Positions 46,397-58,605 of a stretch of 64,000 bases of DNA are shown here, in pieces. Made by a program: the position numbers and the translations under genes. Source of the DNA: Pseudomonas sp. Z8(2022). Lineage in GTDB: Bacteria > Pseudomonadota > Gammaproteobacteria > Pseudomonadales > Pseudomonadaceae. The notes below the pieces were generated by a model. The model saw nothing but the letters and a program-made list of their open reading frames with translations. It made no database searches and was not told where the DNA came from. Location of the stretch: contig NZ_CP107549.1 of assembly GCF_025837155.1 (NCBI RefSeq), positions 1,426,001 through 1,490,000 of the forward strand. The letters run 5' to 3'. Every line of letters starts with the position of its first letter. Position 1 is the stretch's first letter.

Positions 46397-46459
46397 ACCG
46401 AGCGCAATCCGGTAAAGTGCCGCCCCAGCAAAATCCCCCTGACCCGTGAGTCAGAGTGA

Positions 46460-47833
<1,374 letters not shown>

Positions 47834-47850
47834 CAACTGCGTGGTAGAAA

Positions 47851-47874
47851 AGGGCGACGCAAGTCGCCCTTTTT
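47851..47874 (+). terminator. Intrinsic terminator of eno
   Basis: AGGGCGAC-GCAA-GTCGCCCT is followed by five T residues. Confidence 0.92.
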
Positions 47875-48010
47875 CGTGGACGCTTCGTCGATCTCTGGGA
47901 ACCATTGCACGGATGCAGGTACAGAAACCCCATGTCACTCATCAGTCGGCTTCTTTTCAAGCATGAACGCAGCCCCTACCATGCCGATGACTCAATCTGC
48001 GAGCCGCTCC

Positions 48011-48289
48011 ATGCGTAGTCCCTACTGGCTGTTCATCGCGCTGATCCTGTTGCTGGCCGGTCTGCAGTATCGTCTGTGGATCGGTGAGGGCAGCCTGGCC
48101 CAGGTAAGCCGTCTGCAGCAGCAGATTGCCGAACAGCAGGGCGAGAACGAGCGCCTGCTGGAGCGTAACCGCATCCTCGAGGCCGAGGTGATGGAGCTCA
48201 AGCGCGGCATGGAAACCGTCGAGGAGCGCGCGCGGCAGGAGCTGGGCATGCTCAAAGAGGGTGAAACCCTCTACCTGCTTACCGAATGA
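48011..48289 (+). CDS. ftsB: Cell division protein FtsB
   Basis: FtsB is a bitopic divisome protein that bridges FtsL and FtsQ. The 92-residue form has a membrane helix at about 4-22 (YWLFIALILLLAGLQYRLW) and then a leucine/glutamine-rich coiled coil. The ATG at 48011 gives the family length; the upstream in-frame ATG at 47963 would add 16 residues without membrane character. It ends in an ATGA overlap with ispD, the usual pairing. Confidence 0.92.
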   Translation: MRSPYWLFIALILLLAGLQYRLWIGEGSLAQVSRLQQQIAEQQGENERLLERNRILEAEVMELKRGMETVEERARQELGMLKEGETLYLLTE

Positions 48290-48984
48290 CCACTTCCTTC
48301 TGGCTGGTGATTCCGGCGGCTGGCGTCGGCGCGCGCATGGCGGCCGACCGTCCCAAGCAGTACCTGGAGATCGCCGGGCGCTGCATTCTCGAACACAGCC
48401 TGCATTGCTTTCTCGATCATCCCGGCCTGCAGGGCGCGGTGGTGTGCGTGGCGCTGGACGATCCGTTCTGGCCGCAGCTTGCGGTTGCCAGTGATCCGCG
48501 TGTGCGTCGCGCGCCGGGTGGTCGTGAACGGGCCGATTCGGTACTGGCCGGGTTGCAGGTACTGCTTGCCGAGGGGGCAGGTGCAGAGGACTGGGTGCTT
48601 GTGCATGACGCAGCGCGCCCCAATCTCGTCCGGCAGGACCTGGATCGTCTGCTGACAAGCCTGGCCGATGATCCGGTGGGTGGCCTGCTGGCGGTGCCGG
48701 CGCGCGATACGCTCAAGCGTGCCGGGGCCGATGGCCGGGTGGAACAGACCGTGGATCGCAGCGTGATCTGGCAGGCTTACACGCCGCAGATGTTCCGCCT
48801 GGGCGCATTGCATGACGCGCTGAGCAAGGCTCTGCAGGCGCGGGTGGCGATTACCGATGAGGCCTCGGCCATGGAGTGGGCGGGGCAGGCGCCGCGTCTG
48901 ATCGAAGGCCGGGCGGATAACCTCAAGGTCACCCGCCCGGAAGATCTGCACTATCTGCAATCTTTATGGCCGCACGGCCATTGA
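48286..48984 (+). CDS. ispD: 2-C-methyl-D-erythritol 4-phosphate cytidylyltransferase
   Basis: IspD makes CDP-methylerythritol in the MEP pathway. The 232-residue protein has VIPAAGVGARMAADRPKQYL at its start and LVHDAARPNL and AYTPQMFR further on. It is coupled to ftsB. dxr and ispF are in the same window, so three MEP steps are encoded here. Confidence 0.96.
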   Translation: MTTSFWLVIPAAGVGARMAADRPKQYLEIAGRCILEHSLHCFLDHPGLQGAVVCVALDDPFWPQLAVASDPRVRRAPGGRERADSVLAGLQVLLAEGAGAEDWVLVHDAARPNLVRQDLDRLLTSLADDPVGGLLAVPARDTLKRAGADGRVEQTVDRSVIWQAYTPQMFRLGALHDALSKALQARVAITDEASAMEWAGQAPRLIEGRADNLKVTRPEDLHYLQSLWPHGH

Positions 48985-48997
48985 GTCCCTTTGCGCG

Positions 48998-49321
48998 TCA
49001 GTGCGCCCAGCGCTTGGCATCCTTGCCCAGGTTGCGATCCAGTGCGTGGCTCAGCTTGTTCATGGCACCATCGATGGCCTGATGCAGTTCTTCGGCATCG
49101 TGGGATACCGTCAGCGGATCGCGGCCCTTCATCCGCGCCTCGACCTTGCAACGCTTGTCCTGAGGACCGCTCTTGAGCGCATTCTCATCGGAAAGGTGGA
49201 CCTCGATCCGGGTGAGGTGGTCCTCGTAGCGTTGGAGTTTGCTGCGGACGCGACTGCTGATGTCTTCCTGGAAGGCCATCGAAGAGGCGACGTGCTTACC
49301 GCTGTTGACCAGAACCTGCAT
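48998..49321 (-). CDS. HPF/RaiA-family ribosome-associated protein
   Basis: The 107-residue protein (start MQVLVNSGKHV at 49321) has the sigma-54-modulation/HPF-like beta-alpha pattern. It runs from an N-terminal strand, through SSRVRSKLQRYEDHLTRIEVHLSDE and KVEARMKGRDPLTV, to the final helix HQAIDGAMNKLSHAL. Such proteins bind the 30S decoding region and promote dimerisation or inactivation in stationary phase. It is more diverged from classical HPF than expected and may be a stress-specific paralogue. It converges on ispD. Confidence 0.8.
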   Translation of the reverse strand: MQVLVNSGKHVASSMAFQEDISSRVRSKLQRYEDHLTRIEVHLSDENALKSGPQDKRCKVEARMKGRDPLTVSHDAEELHQAIDGAMNKLSHALDRNLGKDAKRWAH

Positions 49322-49463
49322 AACCATTTCCTCATGCTGGTGAGTTCGTGAGGCCCCTTTGCCGGGGGGGCACTGGTTGTGACGCGGTTGCCTCGTTCAA
49401 GTTTCGCCCCGGCTTGTGACATTCCATGACGGTTCAGCCTGGTGACAAGATTGTTGCAGAGCA

Positions 49464-50360
49464 TCAGGCCGGATCTAGGTACTCGGCACGCTGGCTCAGG
49501 CCAAGGCGCAGCGCGTCGATCAGCTGGCGTACCTTTGGCGACAGGTGACGTTGCTGCGGGTAGAGCGCCCAGACCGCGGTATTGGGTGGGCGGTGCTGCT
49601 CCAGCAGGGAGATCAGCCGTCCGCTGCGCAGGTGTTCGAGCACGTAGTAGTCCGGCAACTGGCAAAGGCCGAACCCACGCAGGGCTGCGTCGAGCACGGC
49701 CTGGCCGCTGTTGCAGCGCCAGTTGCCCTGCACACGCACCTGGGTTTCCCGGCCATTTTCGGCAAAGCTCCAGTGCTCGCTGCTACCGATCAGGCAGTTA
49801 TGACGGGCCAGCTCTGACAAAGAATGCGGACGACCGTAGCGCTGCAGGTATTCGGGAGCGGCGCACAGATACATTTCGCGGGGTGCCAGGCGTGCCGCCA
49901 TCAGCCGCGAGTCCTGCAGGCGCCCCAGGCGAATGGCCAGGTCCAGGCCTTCGTGCAGCAGGTCGAGCTGACGGTTGGACAACTCGATATCCACCCGCAA
50001 CTGCGGATGACGGGCCATGAAATCGTTCACCAGCGGCACGATGAAGCGTTCGCCGTACGCCACCGCACAGGTCATGCGCAGCAGGCCCTTGGGCTCTGCG
50101 CCGAGGTCGCCGACCGCCCGCAATGCCTCTTCGCGGGCGTCCTGCAAGCGCTGGCAGTGTTGCAGGAACAGCTGACCCGCTTCGGTCAGGGCCACGCGGC
50201 GGGTGCTGCGGTAGAACAGGCGGCTTTGCAGTCGATCTTCCAGGCGCGCTACCTGACGGCTGACCTGTGAGGTGGACAGGCCCAGCCGCTCGGCAGCCGC
50301 GCTGAACTGGCCGCATTCTGCGACCGCGACGAACTCGTCCAGACCTTCCCAGCGGCTCAT
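49464..50360 (-). CDS. gfnR: LysR-family regulator of formaldehyde detoxification (GfnR-like)
   Basis: The 298-residue LTTR has the N-terminal winged helix (WEGLDEFVAVAECGQFSAAAERLGLSTSQVSRQVARLE) and an effector domain. It diverges from frmA-fghA across a 175-base gap containing a long dyad, the classic LTTR layout. In P. aeruginosa the gene at this position activates glutathione-dependent formaldehyde neutralisation; the symbol rests on that synteny. MSRWEGL at 50360 has GGAAAG at proper spacing; an ATG two codons upstream is less well placed. Confidence 0.85.
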   Translation of the reverse strand: MSRWEGLDEFVAVAECGQFSAAAERLGLSTSQVSRQVARLEDRLQSRLFYRSTRRVALTEAGQLFLQHCQRLQDAREEALRAVGDLGAEPKGLLRMTCAVAYGERFIVPLVNDFMARHPQLRVDIELSNRQLDLLHEGLDLAIRLGRLQDSRLMAARLAPREMYLCAAPEYLQRYGRPHSLSELARHNCLIGSSEHWSFAENGRETQVRVQGNWRCNSGQAVLDAALRGFGLCQLPDYYVLEHLRSGRLISLLEQHRPPNTAVWALYPQQRHLSPKVRQLIDALRLGLSQRAEYLDPA

Positions 50361-50385
50361 AGGCATTCTTTCCAGTGGAGAATAG

Positions 50386-51648
<1,263 letters not shown>

Positions 51649-51698
51649 TGATGCCGGGCCGGGGGGCGTGCAGCCCCCGGCGCTCGACGGAGCCACTC

Positions 51699-52547
51699 AT
51701 GACTCTCGAAATCGTTTCCAGCAACAAGAGCTGCGGCGGCTGGCACAAGCGCTACCGTCACCGCTCCACCGCGCTCAACTGCGACATGGTGTTCGCCGTC
51801 TACCTGCCGCCGCAGGCGGAGCAGGGCGCCCGGCTGCCGGTGTTGTACTGGCTGTCCGGCCTGACCTGCACCGACGAAAACTTCATGCAGAAGGCCGGCG
51901 CGCAGAAGCTGGCGGCCGAGCTCGGCCTGATCATCGTCGCCCCGGACACCAGCCCGCGTGGTGAAGGTGTGCCGGATGACCCGGACAAGGCCTGGGATTT
52001 CGGCCTCGGCGCCGGCTTCTATCTCAACGCCACCCAGGAACCCTGGGCGCGCCACTACCGCATGTACGACTACGTGGTGCAGGAGCTGCCGGCCCTGATT
52101 GAGGCCAATTTCCCGGTCAGCGACAGGCGCGGCATCGCCGGCCACTCCATGGGGGGCCACGGTGCGCTGATCTGCGCGCTGAAGAATCCTGGCCGCTACC
52201 AGTCGGTCTCGGCCTTCGCGCCGATCAGCAACCCGTTCAACTGCCCCTGGGGCGAGAAGGCCTTCTCCAACTACCTCGGCGACGACCGTTCGCGCTGGCG
52301 CGAATGGGATGCCTGCGCGCTGCTGGCCGAGGCCACGGAGAAGCTGCCGATCTTGGTGGACCAGGGCGACCGCGACGACTTCCTCGACGTCCAGCTCAAG
52401 CCCCAGGCCCTGCAGGCGGCGGCCAAGGCCGCCGGCCATCCGCTGACTCTGCGCATGCAGCCGGGCTATGACCACAGCTATTACTTCATCGCCAGCTTCA
52501 TTGACGATCATCTGCGCTACCACGCGCAGGCGTTGCACCAGGCATAG
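51699..52547 (+). CDS. fghA: S-formylglutathione hydrolase
   Basis: FghA hydrolyses S-formylglutathione to formate and glutathione, completing detoxification. The 282-residue esterase-D protein has the nucleophile in [18 protein letters not shown], the Asp in DQGDRDDFL and the His in [12 protein letters not shown]. The ATG at 51699 gives the family start [15 protein letters not shown]. It is in an operon with frmA. Confidence 0.96.
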   Translation: MTLEIVSSNKSCGGWHKRYRHRSTALNCDMVFAVYLPPQAEQGARLPVLYWLSGLTCTDENFMQKAGAQKLAAELGLIIVAPDTSPRGEGVPDDPDKAWDFGLGAGFYLNATQEPWARHYRMYDYVVQELPALIEANFPVSDRRGIAGHSMGGHGALICALKNPGRYQSVSAFAPISNPFNCPWGEKAFSNYLGDDRSRWREWDACALLAEATEKLPILVDQGDRDDFLDVQLKPQALQAAAKAAGHPLTLRMQPGYDHSYYFIASFIDDHLRYHAQALHQA

Positions 52548-52566
52548 TCCGCTCTCTGGGCGAATT

Positions 52567-52630
52567 TCCCGGATTTCATCCGGGTTGCGGAGCAATGCGG
52601 TTAGAATCACGCCCTGACTTTTTCAGGGCG
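52567..52630 (+). terminator. fghA terminator hairpins directly before ispF
   Basis: CCCGGAT-TTC-ATCCGGG (52568-52584) is followed by a stronger hairpin, CGCCCTGA-CTTTT-TCAGGGCG (52610-52630). The second is followed by TTGTTCTTT and then the ispF ATG, so a terminator-like element abuts the start codon. Confidence 0.65.
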
Positions 52631-52639
52631 TTGTTCTTT

Positions 52640-53113
52640 ATGCGTATCGGTCATGGCTATGACGTACACCGCTTCGGCGAAGGCGATTTCATCACCCTCG
52701 GCGGCGTACGGATTCCCCATAAGTTTGGTCTTGTCGCTCACTCCGACGGTGACGTGCTGCTGCACGCGCTGAGCGATGCCCTGCTCGGCGCGGTGGCGCT
52801 GGGCGATATCGGCAAGCATTTCCCCGATACCGATCCGACCTTCAAGGGCGCCGACAGCCGCGCGCTGCTGCGTCATGTGATGGGCCTGGTACGCGGCAAG
52901 GGCTACGTGGTGGGCAATGTCGACGCCACCATCATCGCCCAGGCGCCGAAGATGGCGCCGCATATCCCGAACATGCGTGAGCGTATTGCCGAAGACCTTG
53001 GCGTCGAACTGGATCAGGTCAACGTCAAGGCCACTACCACCGAGAAGCTTGGCTTCACCGGGCGTGAGGAAGGTATTGCGGTGCACGCCGTCGCCTTGCT
53101 GGTCAAGGCATGA
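52640..53113 (+). CDS. ispF: 2-C-methyl-D-erythritol 2,4-cyclodiphosphate synthase
   Basis: IspF cyclises CDP-ME-2-phosphate to MEcPP in the MEP pathway. The 157-residue trimeric enzyme has the zinc ligands in [12 protein letters not shown] (D8, H10) and [17 protein letters not shown]. No Shine-Dalgarno precedes the ATG; a hairpin ends nine bases before it. Its end overlaps truD by ATGA. Confidence 0.95.
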   Translation: MRIGHGYDVHRFGEGDFITLGGVRIPHKFGLVAHSDGDVLLHALSDALLGAVALGDIGKHFPDTDPTFKGADSRALLRHVMGLVRGKGYVVGNVDATIIAQAPKMAPHIPNMRERIAEDLGVELDQVNVKATTTEKLGFTGREEGIAVHAVALLVKA

Positions 53114-54168
53114 ACGAGCTGCAACTGCTTGGACCGCGCGCCCATGGCGAGCCTTGTGGCCGCGCCGTGCTCAAGGCTACGGCCGAGGATTTCCAGGTCG
53201 ATGAGGTGCTGGATATCCCGCTTACGAACCAGGGTGAACACCTGTGGCTTTGGGTGGAAAAGCGCGGTCTGAATACCGAAGAAGCGGCCCGTCGCATCGC
53301 CCGTGCCGCCGGCCTGCCGCTCAAGGCGGTCAGTTACGCGGGGCTCAAGGATCGCCAGGCGCTGACCCGGCAGTGGTTCAGCCTGCACCTGCCGGGCAAG
53401 GCCGATCCCGACCTGGCAGCCGCGCAAGGGGATGATCTGCGCGTCCTGCGCAGTCAGCGGCATAACCGCAAGCTGCAGCGTGGCGCCCATTCCGCCAACG
53501 GTTTCACCCTGCGCCTGACGGCGCTCGACGCTGACCGGGATGCCCTTGAGCGGCGCCTGCAACGTATCGCCGCGCAGGGCGTGCCCAACTACTTCGGCCT
53601 GCAGCGCTTCGGCTTCGATGGCGGCAACGTCGAGCAGGCGCGCGATTTCGCCTCGCGTCAGGAGCTGCCTGTTCAGCGCAATCTGCGATCGCGTCTGCTC
53701 TCGGCCGCGCGCAGCTACCTGTTCAATCAGGTGCTGGCCAGGCGGGTGGCAGCCGGTACCTGGAATCAGGCGCAGGTTGGCGATCTGCTGGCTTTTACCG
53801 GCAGCCGCAGTTTCTTCATGGCGGGCGAGGAGGAATGTACTGATCCGCGCCTGGCCATTCTCGATCTGCATCCCACCGGGCCGCTGTGGGGGGATGGTCC
53901 GCTGCCGACCGGTGGCACCACCCAGCAGCTGGAGCAAGAGGTGGCCGATGAGGCCGCGCAGCTGGTGCAATGGCTGATCAAGGCGGACATGGCGCACGAA
54001 CGGCGAATTCTGCGCCTCCCCATCGGCGGCCTGTCGTGGCATTATCCCGAGCCCGATATTCTGCAACTTGCATTCGTCCTGCCGGCCGGGTGTTTCGCTA
54101 CCGTGGTGGTGCGCGAATTGCTCGATCTGGTGCCAGCAGGGCAGACGGATACTCCATGCGAATTCTGA
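53110..54168 (+). CDS. truD: tRNA pseudouridine(13) synthase
   Basis: TruD makes pseudouridine 13 in tRNA-Glu. The 352-residue protein has the catalytic Asp in [18 protein letters not shown] (about 81) and the family motif [12 protein letters not shown]. Overlaps ispF by four bases and surE by thirteen. Confidence 0.95.
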   Translation: MNELQLLGPRAHGEPCGRAVLKATAEDFQVDEVLDIPLTNQGEHLWLWVEKRGLNTEEAARRIARAAGLPLKAVSYAGLKDRQALTRQWFSLHLPGKADPDLAAAQGDDLRVLRSQRHNRKLQRGAHSANGFTLRLTALDADRDALERRLQRIAAQGVPNYFGLQRFGFDGGNVEQARDFASRQELPVQRNLRSRLLSAARSYLFNQVLARRVAAGTWNQAQVGDLLAFTGSRSFFMAGEEECTDPRLAILDLHPTGPLWGDGPLPTGGTTQQLEQEVADEAAQLVQWLIKADMAHERRILRLPIGGLSWHYPEPDILQLAFVLPAGCFATVVVRELLDLVPAGQTDTPCEF

Positions 54169-54905
54169 TTTCCAACGACGACGGGGTGAACGCGCCCGGT
54201 ATCGCCGCGTTGCACCAGGCGCTGGCCGACTACGCCGAGTGTGTGGTGATCGCTCCTGCCGAAGACAAGAGCGGTGTCAGCAGCGCGCTGACACTTGATC
54301 GTCCGCTGCATCCAATGACACTTGGCAACGGTTACATCAGCCTCAACGGTACGCCGACCGATTGCGTGCACCTGGGGTTGAACGGTCTGCTCGAACAGAC
54401 TCCGGATATGGTCGTTTCCGGTATCAACCTGGGGGCCAATCTGGGTGATGACGTGCTCTATTCCGGCACAGTCGCCGCCGCGCTGGAAGGTCGTTTCCTG
54501 AGCAGGCCGGCATTCGCCTTTTCGTTGCTGTCGCGTCTTCCGGACAATCTGCCGACCGCCGCCTATTTCGCCCGCAAGCTGATCGAAGCGCACGAGCGTC
54601 TTGAACTGCCGCCGCGTACCGTACTCAACGTCAATGTGCCGAATCTGCCTATCGAGCATATTCGTGGTGTGCAGCTGACCCGTCTCGGTCACCGCGCGCG
54701 TGCAGCAGCGCCGGTCAAGGTGGTCAACCCGCGCGGCAAGGAGGGTTACTGGATCGCGGCTGCCGGCGATGTCGAAGACGGTAGCCATGGCACCGATTTC
54801 CACGCCGTGATGCAGGGGTATGTATCGATCACGCCGCTAAGGCTTGATCGCACGTTCAATGAGGCTCTCGAAACTATGGATGGCTGGTTGGAGGGCATTT
54901 TCTGA
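54156..54905 (+). CDS. surE: 5'/3'-nucleotidase SurE
   Basis: SurE is a stationary-phase-survival nucleotidase with exopolyphosphatase activity. The 249-residue protein begins [19 protein letters not shown] with the metal-binding DD pair and has [19 protein letters not shown]. The start lies within the last 13 bases of truD; the stop shares one base with the pcm ATG. Confidence 0.96.
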   Translation: MRILISNDDGVNAPGIAALHQALADYAECVVIAPAEDKSGVSSALTLDRPLHPMTLGNGYISLNGTPTDCVHLGLNGLLEQTPDMVVSGINLGANLGDDVLYSGTVAAALEGRFLSRPAFAFSLLSRLPDNLPTAAYFARKLIEAHERLELPPRTVLNVNVPNLPIEHIRGVQLTRLGHRARAAAPVKVVNPRGKEGYWIAAAGDVEDGSHGTDFHAVMQGYVSITPLRLDRTFNEALETMDGWLEGIF

Positions 54906-55582
54906 TGCGTGGCCAGGACGATATGCAACTCAGCGGGATCGGCATGACCTCGCAGCGTACCCGTGAGCGATTGATCCAGCGCCTCTACGAGGAGGGGCTG
55001 TCCAACGCGCGGGTACTGGAAGTAATCCGCCGTACACCGCGCCATCTGTTCGTCGACGAGGCGCTGGCGCACCGGGCCTATGAGGACACCGCGTTGCCCA
55101 TCGGTCATAACCAGACGATTTCCCAGCCGTACATGGTCGGCCGCATGACCGAGCTGCTGCTGGCTGCCGGTCCACTGGACAAGGTTCTGGAAATCGGCAC
55201 CGGGTCCGGCTACCAGACCGCCGTGCTGGCGCAACTGGTAGAGCGTGTATTCTCGGTGGAGCGCATTCAGGTGCTGCAGGATCGTGCCAAGGAACGACTG
55301 GTCGAACTCAAGCTGCGCAACGTGGTCTTTCGCTGGGGCGATGGCTGGGAGGGCTGGAATGCCCTTGGTCCTTACAACGGCATCATCGTCACAGCGGCCG
55401 CCGCCAACGTGCCGCAGGCGCTGCTGGATCAGCTGGCGCCAGGCGGGCGGATGGTCATCCCGGTGGGCAGTGGCGATGTGCAGCAGTTGCTGTTGATCGT
55501 GCGTGAGGAACATGGTGGTTTCACCCAGCACGAGCTTGATCCGGTGCGCTTCGTGCCGCTACTCAACGGGCCATTGTCGTGA
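54905..55582 (+). CDS. pcm: Protein-L-isoaspartate O-methyltransferase
   Basis: Pcm repairs isoaspartate in ageing proteins. The 225-residue SAM methyltransferase has [18 protein letters not shown] (about 94) and the upstream [12 protein letters not shown] motif. [17 protein letters not shown] is the conserved core start; the six preceding residues may or may not be used. It lies in the surE-pcm-rpoS stationary-phase neighbourhood. Confidence 0.96.
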   Translation: MRGQDDMQLSGIGMTSQRTRERLIQRLYEEGLSNARVLEVIRRTPRHLFVDEALAHRAYEDTALPIGHNQTISQPYMVGRMTELLLAAGPLDKVLEIGTGSGYQTAVLAQLVERVFSVERIQVLQDRAKERLVELKLRNVVFRWGDGWEGWNALGPYNGIIVTAAAANVPQALLDQLAPGGRMVIPVGSGDVQQLLLIVREEHGGFTQHELDPVRFVPLLNGPLS

Positions 55583-55597
55583 GGTCGGCCAGGGACG

Positions 55598-56539
55598 ATG
55601 AAAGATAACCTGCTGTTGTACTGCAAGGGGTTAGCCATGGGCGCCGTGGATGTGGTGCCGGGCTTCTCCGGGGGCACGGTGGCGCTGATCACTGGCATCT
55701 ATCACCGCTTGCTGGCTGCCTTCGCTGCGATGCCGGAGGCATTTCTGCTGCTGCTTCGCGGCCGTATCAGTGATGCCTGGAGACGTTGTGACGCTACCTT
55801 CCTGCTGGTGCTGATGCTCGGCATTCTGACCAGCATCTTTACCTTGGCCAAACTGATCAGCTATCTGATGGCGGCACATCCGGTGCTGCTTTGGGCCTTT
55901 TTCTTCGGCCTGGTGCTGGTCTCGGTCTATCTGGTGGGGCGTGAAGTGAGCGTCTGGCGACCTGTCTGCCTGGTGGTTGCTGCGCTGGGCCTTGCGCTGG
56001 CGTTGTTCATCACTCTGTCGGCGCCCATGCAGCTGGCCGCAGATCCGCTGATCCTCTTTATTGCGGGTGCCATTGCCATCAGCGCCATGCTGCTGCCAGG
56101 AATTTCCGGCAGTTTCATCCTGGTGCTGCTGGGACTGTATCCGGTTGTACTGGGGGCGGTGAAGAATCTCGACATCCCGGTGCTGGCCCTTTTCAGTGCA
56201 GGTTGTGCACTGGGCCTGCTGGTCTTCTCTCGCTTTCTGACCTGGTTGTTGTCGCGACTGCGTGATCTGACCATGGCCTTCATGGCAGGGCTCATGCTCG
56301 GTTCGCTGGTCAAGGTCTGGCCCTGGAAGCAGACACTGACCTGGCAGACCAATCGCCACGGTGAGTCCTATCCGCTGCTTCAGGAGAATCTGTTGCCGCA
56401 GCGCTTTGTCGAGGTGACCGGGCAGGCACACCAGGCGGGGCTCGCCATCTGTCTGGCAATCAGCGCGGTGGTGCTGGTGCTGTTGCTGGAATGGCTGGCG
56501 CGGCGGCGTGCCGCTTCGCTCGGACAACCGGTATCCTGA
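55598..56539 (+). CDS. DUF368 membrane protein (PopT-like undecaprenyl phosphate carrier)
   Basis: The 313-residue protein has about eight membrane helices and the DUF368 hallmarks KGLAMGAVDVVPGFSGGTVALITGIY (about 10-35) and its repeat AISAMLLPGISGSFILVLLG (about 162). DUF368 proteins were recently linked to recycling of undecaprenyl phosphate across the membrane; that role is inferred from the family. It lies 15 bases after pcm and touches the nlpD region. Confidence 0.88.
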   Translation: MKDNLLLYCKGLAMGAVDVVPGFSGGTVALITGIYHRLLAAFAAMPEAFLLLLRGRISDAWRRCDATFLLVLMLGILTSIFTLAKLISYLMAAHPVLLWAFFFGLVLVSVYLVGREVSVWRPVCLVVAALGLALALFITLSAPMQLAADPLILFIAGAIAISAMLLPGISGSFILVLLGLYPVVLGAVKNLDIPVLALFSAGCALGLLVFSRFLTWLLSRLRDLTMAFMAGLMLGSLVKVWPWKQTLTWQTNRHGESYPLLQENLLPQRFVEVTGQAHQAGLAICLAISAVVLVLLLEWLARRRAASLGQPVS

Positions 56540-56569
56540 ATGGGCGATGCAATTGAGAAGGAGCCTGGG

Positions 56570-57445
56570 GTGATTCGTTCGGCCAGACGGGGATCGAACC
56601 CTCTGCATGTGCTGGCGCCTGCCATGCTGCTGGCGCTACTGGGTGGTTGTGCCAACTCGCCGCCCGGAGGCGTGGAAGTGGTCGACCGCTCTCAGGGGCA
56701 GGGCAGGGCGACGGTGGCGCAGCGTCAGCCGGTACGTACCGGTCAGTATGTGGTGCAGCGTGGCGATACGCTGTATTCCATTGCCTTTCGTTTCGGCTGG
56801 GACTGGAAGGCGCTGGCCGCTCATAACGGTCTGCGCGATCCCTACCTGATTCGGGTGGGGCAGATCATCCGTTTCGACAGCCGGGCACCGACAGCCAGCC
56901 AGCAGGTTGCTGTCGCGCCGCGACCGACGCAGCCGGCTGCTGCGGCTACTGCCAGACCGGCCGTCTCCCGGCCGCCGGCTGCTGGGACGACCAGCAGCAC
57001 GCCGGTAACGGTGACGAAGCCTCCCTCGGGCAGCGCAACTGTGAACACGCCGGTTCAGCCGGTGGCGCGCTCGGCCAGCGGCTGGGCCTGGCCGGCCAAC
57101 GGTACGGTGATCAGTCGTTTTTCCTCAAACGGTAGTTTGAATAAAGGCATTGATATAGCTGGGGAATTAGGACAGCCTGTTTTAGCTGCGTCTGATGGAT
57201 CGGTGGTGTACGCCGGGAGTGGTTTGCGGGGCTACGGCGAATTGATCATCATCAAGCACAGCGACACCTACGTAAGTGCTTACGGTCATAACCGCAGGTT
57301 GTTGGTACGGGAGGGGCAGCAGGTCAAAGCCGGGCAAAGCATTGCCGAAATGGGGTCCACAGGGGCCGACCGGGTGAAGCTGCACTTCGAGATTCGCCGC
57401 CAAGGTAAACCTGTCGATCCGCTGCAATATCTGCCACGTCGCTGA
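56570..57445 (+). CDS. nlpD: NlpD-like murein hydrolase activator lipoprotein
   Basis: NlpD activates amidases that split the septum. The 291-residue protein has a lipobox LLALLGGC, a LysM domain (about 55-100, YVVQRGDTLYSIAFRF), a Pro/Ala/Thr linker (about 105-170) and a degenerate LytM (M23) domain at the C-terminus that lacks the full zinc set. GTG at 56570, six bases after AAGGAG, is favoured over the ATG at 56540. A promoter for rpoS lies inside the gene. Confidence 0.93.
   Translation: MIRSARRGSNPLHVLAPAMLLALLGGCANSPPGGVEVVDRSQGQGRATVAQRQPVRTGQYVVQRGDTLYSIAFRFGWDWKALAAHNGLRDPYLIRVGQIIRFDSRAPTASQQVAVAPRPTQPAAAATARPAVSRPPAAGTTSSTPVTVTKPPSGSATVNTPVQPVARSASGWAWPANGTVISRFSSNGSLNKGIDIAGELGQPVLAASDGSVVYAGSGLRGYGELIIIKHSDTYVSAYGHNRRLLVREGQQVKAGQSIAEMGSTGADRVKLHFEIRRQGKPVDPLQYLPRR
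57125..57166 (+). promoter_or_regulatory. PsrA box and probable rpoS promoter inside nlpD
   Basis: The perfect palindrome TCAAAC-GGTA-GTTTGA (57125-57140) matches the PsrA consensus C/GAAAC-N2-4-GTTTG/C. TATAGC (57154-57159) is a possible -10 some 14 bases further on. The AT-rich segment with rare codons (57118-57187) is unlike the rest of nlpD. A start here would give an rpoS leader of nearly 380 bases. Confidence 0.78.
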
Positions 57446-57546
57446 CCCGTCGCTGACCCGTTCCATCACGTAGGAGGGACGGGCTCAGGTGTGGCCAGGA
57501 CGGTTCCGCCAGAGTCTGTTGTCGAACTCAGCTAAGGACAACAACA

Positions 57547-58551
57547 ATGGCTCTCATAAAAAAAGAAGTGCCGGAGTTTGACGTCGACGATGAGCTGCTC
57601 CTGATGGAGCCGGGCATCGTTTTCGGCGAGGTTCAGGGCGATGATGAAGCACTGGTCACTCGTACCAAGGCCAAGAGCGCCACACCTTCCAAGCAGCACA
57701 AGTACATCGACTACACCCGGGCGCTAGACGCCACTCAGCTTTATCTCAACGAAATCGGTTTCTCTCCCTTGCTCACTCCCGAAGAGGAAGTGCACTTCGC
57801 GCGTCTGGCGCAGAAGGGCGATCCTGCCGGGCGCAAGCGCATGATCGAGAGCAACCTGCGTCTGGTCGTCAAGATTGCCCGACGTTACGTCAATCGAGGC
57901 CTTTCTCTGCTCGACCTGATCGAAGAGGGGAACCTAGGCCTGATTCGCGCCGTGGAGAAATTCGATCCGGAGCGGGGCTTCCGTTTTTCGACTTATGCGA
58001 CCTGGTGGATCCGCCAGACCATCGAACGCGCGATCATGAACCAGACGCGAACCATCCGTTTGCCGATTCATGTGGTCAAGGAGCTCAACGTTTATCTGCG
58101 TGCAGCTCGTGAACTGACCCAGAAGCTGGACCATGAACCTTCCGCGGAAGAAATTGCCAACCTGCTGGAAAAACCGGTAGGCGAGGTCAAGCGCATGCTT
58201 GGCCTCAACGAAAGGGTGTCGTCGGTAGACGTCTCGCTCGGTCCTGATTCGGACAAGACGCTACTCGACACCCTGACCGACGACCGCCCGACCGACCCCT
58301 GCGAGCTGTTGCAGGATGATGATCTGTCGCAGAGCATCGATCAGTGGCTTTCGGACCTGACCGACAAGCAGCGTGAAGTGGTCGTGCGTCGCTTCGGATT
58401 GCGCGGACATGAGAGCTGCACACTGGAAGAGGTAGGTCAGGAAATCGGCCTGACTCGCGAGCGTGTGCGGCAGATTCAGGTCGAAGCGCTCAAGCGTCTG
58501 CGTGAAATTCTGGAGAAGAATGGCCTGTCCAGTGACGCATTGTTTCAGTGA
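57547..58551 (+). CDS. rpoS: RNA polymerase sigma factor RpoS
   Basis: RpoS directs stationary-phase and stress transcription. The 334-residue sigma-70-family protein has region 2 ([60 protein letters not shown]) and region 4 ([27 protein letters not shown]). CAGCTAAGGACAACAAC provides the ribosome binding site. The likely main promoter lies inside nlpD and is flanked by a PsrA site. Confidence 0.98.
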   Translation: MALIKKEVPEFDVDDELLLMEPGIVFGEVQGDDEALVTRTKAKSATPSKQHKYIDYTRALDATQLYLNEIGFSPLLTPEEEVHFARLAQKGDPAGRKRMIESNLRLVVKIARRYVNRGLSLLDLIEEGNLGLIRAVEKFDPERGFRFSTYATWWIRQTIERAIMNQTRTIRLPIHVVKELNVYLRAARELTQKLDHEPSAEEIANLLEKPVGEVKRMLGLNERVSSVDVSLGPDSDKTLLDTLTDDRPTDPCELLQDDDLSQSIDQWLSDLTDKQREVVVRRFGLRGHESCTLEEVGQEIGLTRERVRQIQVEALKRLREILEKNGLSSDALFQ

Positions 58552-58570
58552 GGTATCGCCTCGTTAGCTA

Positions 58571-58594
58571 AACCCGGCTCTGGCCGGGTTTTTT
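58571..58594 (+). terminator. Intrinsic terminator of rpoS
   Basis: AACCCGGC-TCTG-GCCGGGTT followed by TTTTT. Confidence 0.92.
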
Positions 58595-58605
58595 ATGCGC
58601 TCTCA

